NCBI GenBank assembly: GCA_945946665.1
Contig: CAMEWO010000003.1
Span: 1-64,000 of the forward strand
DNA from: an uncultured Eubacterium sp.
Lineage (GTDB): Bacteria; Bacillota; Clostridia; Lachnospirales; Lachnospiraceae
Direction of reading: 5' to 3'
DNA: 64,000 nt
Below are positions 15,405-22,146 of the stretch, piece after piece. Under the pieces are notes generated by a model. The model worked only from the letters and a program-made list of their open reading frames with translations. It ran no database searches and was not told where the DNA came from. Both the position numbers and the translations under genes were made by a program. Every line of letters starts with the position of its first letter. Position 1 is the first letter of the stretch.

Positions 15405-16972
15405 TTGCTTTGTATATCCGCTTATCACAGGAGGATCGTGATGTATCCCTTCGTTCTGATAAGGCAGAGAGCAACAGTATTACCAATCAGAGAGCATTGC
15501 TATGGGACTTCATAAAGAATCATGAGGAATTTGCAGATTGCAAAGTCATTGAGAAATGTGATGATGGATATTCGGGTGTTCATTTCGACAGCAGACCGGA
15601 GTTTACAGAACTGATAGAGCTTGCAAAGGCAGGAAAAGTAAATTGTATTATTGTAAAGGACTTTTCCCGGTTCGGCAGAAATTATGTGGAGCTGGGGGAT
15701 TATCTGGAACAGTATTTCCCGTTCCTCGGTGTAAGGTTCATATCCGTGAATGATAACTATGACAGTAAAGACTTTGAGGGTACAACAGGAGGTCTGGACG
15801 TAGCATTCAAAAATATGATTTATGACTTTTACAGCAGAGAGTTTTCCAAGAAACAGAAGATTGCTTGGAGGCGGATGGCTGAAAAGGGTGAATATAATGC
15901 CCATTGTGCCATGTATGGATATAGGAAAGCAGAGGATAATGTTCATCAGTTGGTAATCCATGAGGAAACAGGTACGATTGTCAAGGAAATCTTTGAGTTG
16001 GTAGCTTCCGGCTTCTCGCCTCTTAAGGTTGCAAAGCTGTTAAATGAGAGGGGCGTACCTGCTCCGTCAGAGTTTCAGAATATGCAGGGGTATCAAAAGG
16101 AATGGAGCAGATATGGAGCCAAATGCTATTGGACAGACGATAGAATCCGTCACATGATAAAAGATGAACGGTACACCGGAACAATGGTTTCGTTGAAAAC
16201 CACTGCTCTAACTGTCAGAGGAAAGCGTATCAAAACGCCGGCTTCAGATTGGGTGAGAGTGGAAGATACCCATGAACCAATCGTATCGTATGAGCTTTAT
16301 GTAAAAGCAAATTCAATGTTGAAGCAAATAGAGTTCAGACAAAGCGGGAAGAAAGGCAGGAATATTTATAGTTGCGGATATTGTGGTCGAAAAATGCAGA
16401 GTGATGGAACCCCCATACTTCGCTGTAATCAGAGGTATCTGGTTAAAGAGTGTAAATGCAGGAAGGCAGTTATTGACCGAAACGAGGCAGATGCGGTTGT
16501 TTTATCGGTACTAAAACAACAGATACAGTTGTTGGTAAAAGAAACGGAACTGTCCAAAAGTGCAAGAAACAAGACGATTCCTTATTCCGAAGCTGCTGAG
16601 ATAAAAACTCTGACAAAGACGATAGCAACCATGAAAAAGACATGGATGCCGCTTTATGAACAGTACACAGACGGTAAATTATCCAGAGAGGATTTTCTTG
16701 TTGAAAAGAAGAAGTACGATGAAGAAACAGCCCGACTGGAGAAAAGGTTAAAAGAGCTTCAAAGCAGGCAGAGCATTCAGCAAGAGAATGACCAGCAGGC
16801 AGAAAAGAATATCAGCCAGTTACGATGCTTTGCTGATCAGATGGAGCTTACAGAGGAAATAAAGGAGAAGCTGATTGACAAAGTGAAAGTTTATTCTGAT
16901 AATAGAATAGAAATATGCTGGAAGTTTGAAAGCGGCTTTTTCGACACAAAGACAATGCACAAGTGTGGTTGA
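15362..16972 (+). CDS. Large serine recombinase 3 of a triplet
   Basis: This encodes 536 residues, with a strong GGAGG box inside the end of recombinase 2. The catalytic domain shows IALYIRLSQED, DDGYSGVHFDSRPEF and IIVKDFSRFGRNYVELGDY. A recombinase domain, a zinc ribbon (YSCGYCGRK, then CNQRYLVKECKC) and a C-terminal coiled coil follow. The three proteins are clearly paralogous but diverged. Serine recombinase triplets are known from integrative elements of Gram-positive bacteria, where the genes sit at one end of the element, as they do here. Confidence 0.93.
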   Translation: MQGENKVIYGSEYVIALYIRLSQEDRDVSLRSDKAESNSITNQRALLWDFIKNHEEFADCKVIEKCDDGYSGVHFDSRPEFTELIELAKAGKVNCIIVKDFSRFGRNYVELGDYLEQYFPFLGVRFISVNDNYDSKDFEGTTGGLDVAFKNMIYDFYSREFSKKQKIAWRRMAEKGEYNAHCAMYGYRKAEDNVHQLVIHEETGTIVKEIFELVASGFSPLKVAKLLNERGVPAPSEFQNMQGYQKEWSRYGAKCYWTDDRIRHMIKDERYTGTMVSLKTTALTVRGKRIKTPASDWVRVEDTHEPIVSYELYVKANSMLKQIEFRQSGKKGRNIYSCGYCGRKMQSDGTPILRCNQRYLVKECKCRKAVIDRNEADAVVLSVLKQQIQLLVKETELSKSARNKTIPYSEAAEIKTLTKTIATMKKTWMPLYEQYTDGKLSREDFLVEKKKYDEETARLEKRLKELQSRQSIQQENDQQAEKNISQLRCFADQMELTEEIKEKLIDKVKVYSDNRIEICWKFESGFFDTKTMHKCG

Positions 16973-17024
16973 TGACCGGGCTTGTGCGGGAAACAAAAAA
17001 AGTTAAATTTTTTTTAGTCCTTAC
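16973..17024. other. Probable right end (attachment junction) of the mobile element
   Basis: The 52 bases between the last recombinase stop and the permease frame hold a GC-rich stretch, then an A/T-rich run. The downstream permease frame has no ATG and no ribosome binding site at its expected start, as if its 5' end had been replaced. The exact crossover cannot be placed because the left junction is outside the window. Confidence 0.4.
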
Positions 17025-17861
17025 TTGACAGAAGAACAGAATGTACGTAAATGGGGTTCTAATAACAGAATTAAGATGGTGATGGTATTTGCCATAATGT
17101 GCGTAATCCTCTATACCAGTGGAATAGGAGAATTAAGCGATTCCATGGGTATGAAGTGCAGCCCATGGATTTTCCCATTTCTTTTTTCATACAGATACAT
17201 GAAGATAGCATTCATGCTGCCACTTATTTTTTTATTCTGTGACGCACCATTCATAGATGCCAATCAGGTGTATGTAATGGTAAGGACGAAGAGAAAGGTG
17301 TGGTGTGCTGGACAGATGTTGTATATATTCTTTACATCATTTGTATATGCAGCAGTGCTGCTGTTGTCTACTATTATTGTTAACATTAACCATATCGCAT
17401 GGAATCAAAAGTGGGGAGAGGTTCTTGGGACAGCAGGAACTACTAATGCACTGCAGAAACTTGGCCTGAATTACAACACTGTTCAGGTAATTGGCTTGGT
17501 GATTAAGTATTATACGCCTGCTCAGGCAATGTTCTTCTCGTTTCTGCTTATGTTTTTGAGCTTTGTATTTCTTGGAATGATAATATATGTGGTAAATGTC
17601 CTGAGCAAATCTACAGTGGCAGGAAGTGTGGCAGCTTCAGTATTAATAATTATGACTGCACTGGTTGATGGGTACGCCTCATTAGTAAAATTTTCACCGG
17701 TTAGCTGGAATTCACTTAACAATGTAGATGTAGGCGGATATACTATTTTGCCACGTATAGAATTCATACTGACATTCTATATTGTAACAATTATTGTGTG
17801 CATTATTATTTCACTGAGTATATGCGAAAAACAGGAAATTGTTGTAAGAAAAGAAAGGTAA
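17025..17861 (+). CDS. ABC exporter permease, 5' end probably displaced by the mobile element
   Basis: About 278 residues with six hydrophobic segments, similar in layout to ABC-2-type permeases. The frame opens at a TTG (17025) without a visible ribosome binding site, directly after the element, so the true start was probably lost or altered. It is followed without gap by the ATP-binding gene, and both would form a small drug, peptide or bacteriocin-type exporter. The substrate is unknown. Whether it is still translated is doubtful. Confidence 0.6.
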   Translation: MTEEQNVRKWGSNNRIKMVMVFAIMCVILYTSGIGELSDSMGMKCSPWIFPFLFSYRYMKIAFMLPLIFLFCDAPFIDANQVYVMVRTKRKVWCAGQMLYIFFTSFVYAAVLLLSTIIVNINHIAWNQKWGEVLGTAGTTNALQKLGLNYNTVQVIGLVIKYYTPAQAMFFSFLLMFLSFVFLGMIIYVVNVLSKSTVAGSVAASVLIIMTALVDGYASLVKFSPVSWNSLNNVDVGGYTILPRIEFILTFYIVTIIVCIIISLSICEKQEIVVRKER

Positions 17862-17876
17862 ATGAAGGGGTGCGAT

Positions 17877-18593
17877 ATGCAGGAAGATATCAGCAAATAT
17901 GAAAAAGCAAACATTGCTGAAGACAGTAATTATATGAAGAACACTGCTTCTGGCAGTGGAATAATCGAAGTCAGGAATGTAACCAAGAAATTCGGACAGG
18001 CAGTAGTTCTTAATGATGTGTCAGCATCTTTTGAGAAAGGAAAGATACATGGATTAATTGGAAGAAATGGCTCCGGTAAAACAATGCTTCTAAAGTGTAT
18101 ATGTGGTCTTGTTCCTGTAACCCAGGGAGAAATATATATTGACGGAATTCAGGTTGGACAAGGAAATGAAACCACAAAGAAGCTGGGAGTAATTATTGAG
18201 GAACCAGGATTTCTGTATAATTACAGCGGATATAATAATTTAAAGTTTCTTGCGAAAATTAATAAGAAGATATCAAAAGAAAAGATAAGACAGACCATTC
18301 AGCTGGTCGGACTTGACCCTGACAGCAAAAAACATGTGGGAAAATATTCACTTGGAATGAGACAGCGGCTTGGACTAGCCCAGGCAATAATGGAAGACCC
18401 TGAGATTCTACTTCTTGACGAGCCCATGAACGGACTTGATAAACATGGAGTTGGGGAGATGAGGGAACTGTTCCGTTCATTTGCCGACCAGGGAAAAACG
18501 ATTATTATGGCAAACCATAGTGCTGAGGATATAGAAGTGTTGTGTGATACAGTACATGAGATGGACCTTGGGGTAATTTCAAGGGTAAAGTGA
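17877..18593 (+). CDS. ABC transporter ATP-binding protein
   Basis: This encodes 238 residues from the ATG at 17877, which has an AAGGGG box; an in-frame ATG at 17862 is less well placed. Walker A is GRNGSGKT, the signature is YSLGMRQRL, Walker B is ILLLDEP, and the H-loop appears as NHSAED. A 25-residue hydrophilic extension precedes the ATPase core. The short C-terminus ends soon after the H-loop, typical of BcrA/CcmA-like exporters. It is paired with the upstream permease. Confidence 0.85.
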   Translation: MQEDISKYEKANIAEDSNYMKNTASGSGIIEVRNVTKKFGQAVVLNDVSASFEKGKIHGLIGRNGSGKTMLLKCICGLVPVTQGEIYIDGIQVGQGNETTKKLGVIIEEPGFLYNYSGYNNLKFLAKINKKISKEKIRQTIQLVGLDPDSKKHVGKYSLGMRQRLGLAQAIMEDPEILLLDEPMNGLDKHGVGEMRELFRSFADQGKTIIMANHSAEDIEVLCDTVHEMDLGVISRVK

Positions 18594-18754
18594 AGTAGTA
18601 GTTATAAAAATGTATTTTAATAAAGATAAATGATGGATAAGGAACAAAAATATCCAAAGCAAATTATGGCTTATATTTTTGGAGTTGTTACGTTATTCAG
18701 GAATGTACAGAAAATTATATATTTTATTTACGGCAAAACATCTTCATAGGATAT

Positions 18755-19666
18755 TTGCTTTTTGAGATTAAAATTAAACATAAATTAGATAAACCAATAG
18801 TTAAACTGATAAAAAATCTAGCAATGAATAAAGAGCATAAAGTGGGAAGCGACGAACTGCGACTTTATTTGAATCTTTTACACAATAGCGTCATTGAGAT
18901 TGTAGGAAGAATAAATGGTGTTAGTGTATTTACATTGAAAGAAAAAGAGGTAGTTGATTTTACGAAGCTTGAGGAGATGGTATTTCCAAAGTGGTATATT
19001 GCTAGTTTTTGCAAGAATTGTACTAATACGAGAAATTGGGCACAATATGGTGACTCCAACAAAGGTGTGTGTTTGATTTATCGTACGCATCATGGTGCAT
19101 TAGGAAGAGGACTTCGATTTAAAATGTGTCATGAATATTCCAGAAGTAAAGGAAGAATCTATAACAATTATATAGAGCCATTGCATAATGTGGAATATTC
19201 TGCAGAACATCCAGAAATTAATTTTTTTGAAACGCTTGGTAATCTGCCGGGGAAGATGGTGGATGAATGGTTTCACGATAGCAAGGGGAATGCAAGCACA
19301 TATTATATAAAACATGATAATAGTCCAGATTGGCTTCGGTGGCATAGAGAGTATTGGGAATTGTTTCAAAAAATAGTTGGATATAAAGGTAAAGATTGGA
19401 AAGGACTTGAGGAGGAGAGAATAATACTTGAAAATTCAATGTTGGTAGATTATGAATATGAGCCATCTGAACGAAAAATAAAATATGATTTTGATGAACT
19501 TCGGGGTATTATATGGGGATGTAGTGTGAAAGATACTCAAAAAAATAAGATTAGGTCAATAATTAATGAATTATGCGCAATTACAGGAAGAACTGATTTT
19601 GAATTCTATCAGGCAGTTAGAGAACCATCAAGTCATGAAATAAGGATTGAAAAGGAAATTTATTGA
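18755..19666 (+). CDS. DUF2971-family protein, probably N-terminally incomplete
   Basis: This encodes up to 303 residues from a TTG at 18755 without a good ribosome binding site. The family core is visible: YIASFCKNCTNTRNWAQYGDSNKGVCLIY (about residues 83-111) and the C-terminal GIIWGCSVKDTQKNKIRSIIN. DUF2971 proteins are frequent in defence and mobile regions, but their activity is not established. The usual N-terminal segment (KYR…FNDPFD) is not found, so the gene seems truncated at its 5' end. It lies between the ABC genes and the type III toxin-antitoxin locus. Confidence 0.6.
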   Translation: MLFEIKIKHKLDKPIVKLIKNLAMNKEHKVGSDELRLYLNLLHNSVIEIVGRINGVSVFTLKEKEVVDFTKLEEMVFPKWYIASFCKNCTNTRNWAQYGDSNKGVCLIYRTHHGALGRGLRFKMCHEYSRSKGRIYNNYIEPLHNVEYSAEHPEINFFETLGNLPGKMVDEWFHDSKGNASTYYIKHDNSPDWLRWHREYWELFQKIVGYKGKDWKGLEEERIILENSMLVDYEYEPSERKIKYDFDELRGIIWGCSVKDTQKNKIRSIINELCAITGRTDFEFYQAVREPSSHEIRIEKEIY

Positions 19667-19721
19667 AGTATGTTGGGTAAATTCATAAATTTTGACAAAA
19701 ATAGAGTATATAATATTGCAG

Positions 19722-19750
19722 TTGACACAGCCTGTTAATTGTCATATTAT
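19722..19750 (+). promoter_or_regulatory. Sigma-A promoter of the type III antitoxin RNA
   Basis: TTGACA (19722-19727), a 17-base spacer and TATTAT (19745-19750) form a near-consensus promoter. Transcription would begin at about 19757, where the first antitoxin repeat starts. Confidence 0.8.
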
Positions 19751-19756
19751 AATTAC

Positions 19757-19862
19757 AGAGAGGTCTCCATTAACCTTATGGTCTTGAACTATAGAAGAGA
19801 TGAAAATTAAAGAAGGTCTCCATTAACCTTCGGTAATCAATCCGTAAAGAGATGAACATTAA
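19757..19862 (+). ncRNA. ToxI/CptI-like antitoxin RNA with two tandem repeats
   Basis: Two imperfect direct repeats of about 53 bases (19757-19810 and 19811-19862) share the start AGGTCTCCATTAACCTT and the end AAGAGATGAAAATTAA (second copy AAGAGATGAACATTAA), with a diverged centre. Each repeat begins with a short near-palindrome (AGGT/ACCT). Placement between a strong promoter and a terminator, just before a ToxN-family gene, is the standard type III layout in which the toxin cuts the precursor into single repeats that then inhibit it. Confidence 0.82.
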
Positions 19863-19865
19863 CGA

Positions 19866-19893
19866 GTGGGAAGCTTAGTCTTCCCACATTTTT
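19866..19893 (+). terminator. Terminator between antitoxin RNA and toxin
   Basis: GTGGGAAG (19866-19873) pairs with CTTCCCAC (19880-19887) and is followed by a T run. In type III systems such a leaky terminator sets the ratio of antitoxin RNA to toxin mRNA. Confidence 0.8.
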
Positions 19894-19920
19894 TAGTCTA
19901 AAATACAAAGGAGCAGTATT

Positions 19921-20487
19921 ATGTTTACATTAGAGGGAAAGTTAACTTTTATTAACATTGACCAGAGCTACCTCAAAAAGCTGCATGATGCATGCTCAGA
20001 GGTATATTATAAATCAAGCGGATATGAGAACAAGCCGTACATAGGAATTTTATTAAACAAAAATGACAGGAAGTATGTTATTCCTTTATCTTCTGCTAAA
20101 GAAAAGCATAAGTCTTGGAAAAATGTAAATAAAGAATGTTATCTGATTTATGAGACTGCAAAGAGGTCCAATATGGGTCGAGATGACATATGGGTGGCAA
20201 TGGGAGAGGATAATGTAAAGCATATTCTTTCTGTTCTGGATATTAAGAAAATGATTCCAATTGTGGATGGTGTTTATAGTAGAGTGAATATTAATCCTGA
20301 GGACAAAGATGCCGATGATGTCAAGAAATATAAGGATTTGCTAAATAAGGAATATTCCTTTTGCTTGAAGGTAATTGATGAAGTTATAGGAAAAGCTAAC
20401 AAGTTGTATGATAAGCAGATGGCAACCGGAAAAGTGATTAAGTTTTGTTGCGATTTTAAGGCTTTAGAAGAAGTGGCAGATAAATAG
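19921..20487 (+). CDS. Type III toxin, ToxN/AbiQ/CptN-family endoribonuclease
   Basis: This encodes 188 residues behind an AAAGGAG box. Family hallmarks are YIGILLNKNDRKYVIPLSSAKEKHKSW (about residues 39-65), then KKMIPIVDGVYSRVNI, a helical segment with YKDLLNKEYSFCL, and the closing region CDFKALEEVAD. ToxN-family toxins are KptA-fold-like sequence-specific RNases held by a repeat RNA, and several cause abortive infection on phage attack. The repeat RNA with its promoter and terminator lies directly upstream. The repeat length and clostridial context suggest the CptN branch, but I cannot prove the subfamily. Confidence 0.87.
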   Translation: MFTLEGKLTFINIDQSYLKKLHDACSEVYYKSSGYENKPYIGILLNKNDRKYVIPLSSAKEKHKSWKNVNKECYLIYETAKRSNMGRDDIWVAMGEDNVKHILSVLDIKKMIPIVDGVYSRVNINPEDKDADDVKKYKDLLNKEYSFCLKVIDEVIGKANKLYDKQMATGKVIKFCCDFKALEEVADK

Positions 20488-20788
20488 TAGCGGATTTATC
20501 AATTACCAGAGCATTCAGGCACCGCTAGGAATTAGGAGTGGTTCGTATCCCGGATTCCGCTTGATTTTACTGCTATTTGTGCCACAGAATTAAAGAATAG
20601 TTTATAAATTGTTAATAATGTTTTTAGCACTCAACACTTGACTTGGCTAATAATTAGGTATATAACATAGTCAAGAACGAAGGAAAGGAACTAAACGAAT
20701 AGACCAAAATAAGTTCAGTATTCCCAGAACATCCTGGTTCCAAAGAAACAAGGAAAGTTATTTTTTAAAAGAAAAGGAGAGATGACTT
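20488..20788 (+). promoter_or_regulatory. Intergenic region with the hsp20 promoter and a half-CIRCE-like element
   Basis: A promoter TTGACT (20638-20643), 17-base spacer, TATAAC (20661-20666) lies about 120 bases before hsp20. TTAGCACTC (20624-20632) equals the left arm of the HrcA operator CIRCE; at the correct 9-base distance stands CTTGGCTAA (20642-20650), which matches only 5 of 9 bases of the right arm. The arm overlaps the -35 region. A GC-rich patch at about 20510-20561 has no convincing fold. Confidence 0.5.
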
Positions 20789-21232
20789 ATGTTAGTACCT
20801 AGTATTTTTGGAGAGAGTTTATTTAATGATGACTGGATGGATGATTTTCGTTTCCCAGATGTTGACAAGGCATTATACGGAAAGAATGCACAGAAGGTTA
20901 TGAAGACTGATGTAAGGGAAACCGATTCAGGTTATGAGGTAGATGTGGATCTGCCAGGATTTAAGAAAGACGAAATCACAGCTAAGCTTGACAATGGATA
21001 TCTTACCATTAGTGCAACTAAGGGACTTGATAAGGAGAACAACAAGGAGAATGGCAAATATATCCGCAGGGAGCGTTATGTCGGCTCAATGAGCAGAAGC
21101 TTCTATGTTGGTGAAGATGTAACCCAGGAAGACATTAAGGCTAAGTTTGAGGACGGAATCCTTAAGCTTTCAGTTCCTAAGAAGGATAAAAAGGCTGTTG
21201 AACAGACAAATTGCATATCAATCGAGGGATAA
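20789..21232 (+). CDS. hsp20: Hsp20/alpha-crystallin small heat shock protein
   Basis: This encodes 147 residues with an AAAGGAGAG box before the ATG. The alpha-crystallin domain spans about residues 45-140 (DVRETDSGYEVDVDLPGFKKDEITAKLDNGYLTISA, later RRERYVGSMSRSFYVG and GILKLSVPK). The protein binds unfolding polypeptides in an ATP-independent way. The N-terminal MLVPSIFGESLF matches the short clostridial Hsp18 type. It is a single-gene unit ended by a strong GC hairpin. Confidence 0.93.
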   Translation: MLVPSIFGESLFNDDWMDDFRFPDVDKALYGKNAQKVMKTDVRETDSGYEVDVDLPGFKKDEITAKLDNGYLTISATKGLDKENNKENGKYIRRERYVGSMSRSFYVGEDVTQEDIKAKFEDGILKLSVPKKDKKAVEQTNCISIEG

Positions 21233-21278
21233 TCGGTTAATAATGTATGCATAAGCATATAACTAGCAAAAAAATGGT

Positions 21279-21306
21279 GCCCGGGTCGCATGACCCGGGC
21301 ATCTTA
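21279..21306. terminator. Strong bidirectional terminator
   Basis: GCCCGGGTC (21279-21287) pairs perfectly with GACCCGGGC (21292-21300). An A-run precedes it and a T-containing stretch follows, so it may end both hsp20 and the opposing APH-family gene. Confidence 0.75.
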
Positions 21307-21376
21307 TTGTAGCAAAAGTTCTTCGCTGTTGCTTTGCATAATCGGGTAGGGGTCAGCCTGCTCAATCATCGCATGT

Positions 21377-22132
21377 TTACTGGAAATCACATATATCAAT
21401 CATAGATTCCAGCAGAGCCTTTTCATCAGCTTTTTTACGTGTAAGTCTGGCAGCCGCAACAATTGGCATCCACTTGTTGACATATTTCATGTCTGTGCCT
21501 GTTTTCTCACAGAACAGCTTAATATATTTGTCTGCAAGAGAATCGTTGGAAAGCTTTAAAGTGAGATAAGTATTGGCAACATCTGCACTTGCATTGCCCT
21601 GTGTTGCGTGAACCCAGTCAACGGCTGTAATGCCTGTTATCTTGTTATTTTTGTCTGTCTGGACAATAATATTTTCAGGAATATAATCGCCGTGGCAGAG
21701 CTTGTTGTGGGTTGGAAGGCCCTCAAGGCTTGTTTCGAGTTCATACTTAATATTAGAATCCACATCCAGACTATTAATCTGGCGCTTGATTTTATCCTTT
21801 AATGGCAGCAGTAATGGATTACTTCTCTTGTTGAAGGAAATCTGGTAATCAACCATTGCTTCCACATAGCTGTCGATATTCTCAGGGTGTTCCCTGATAA
21901 GCTCATCAAGTGTCTGGCCTTTGGCATATTCACTGGTAATAACCCATTGTCCGGATTCCACAGAAACACTTAACAGTTTAGGGATATCAAGACCTGTATC
22001 CTCAACTCTGGCAGTGTTTAAAGCTTCATATAATACGTCTGATTTGTTGTAGGACAGTGCAAATACTTTGGAAACCTTGTCTCCATCCACATAGACTGAT
22101 TTCAAAGCTCCTTTATTAATACATTTTTTCAT
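21377..22132 (-). CDS. Aminoglycoside phosphotransferase/choline kinase-fold protein
   Basis: This encodes 251 residues. Kinase-fold motifs are LCHGDYIPENIIV (catalytic loop with the key Asp) and ITAVDWVHATQGNASADVANTYL (metal-binding region in place of DFG). Such APH-like proteins phosphorylate small alcohols or drugs, and the substrate here is not evident. It starts 14 bases after the adhE stop and faces the same way, so it is probably co-transcribed with adhE. It should not be read as a resistance gene without evidence. Confidence 0.8.
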   Translation of the reverse strand: MKKCINKGALKSVYVDGDKVSKVFALSYNKSDVLYEALNTARVEDTGLDIPKLLSVSVESGQWVITSEYAKGQTLDELIREHPENIDSYVEAMVDYQISFNKRSNPLLLPLKDKIKRQINSLDVDSNIKYELETSLEGLPTHNKLCHGDYIPENIIVQTDKNNKITGITAVDWVHATQGNASADVANTYLTLKLSNDSLADKYIKLFCEKTGTDMKYVNKWMPIVAAARLTRKKADEKALLESMIDICDFQ

Positions 22133-22146
22133 AGTAAACCTCCTAA

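Noticed and set aside
19757..19862. Possible CRISPR array
   Set aside because: There are only two adjacent imperfect repeats with no spacers, and no cas genes; the promoter, terminator and ToxN-type gene explain them as a type III antitoxin RNA.
20489..20562. tRNA-like stretch with AGCGGA/TCCGCT ends and a GGTTCG segment
   Set aside because: The acceptor-like ends pair, but no D-arm, anticodon arm or T-stem can be formed, so it is not a tRNA.
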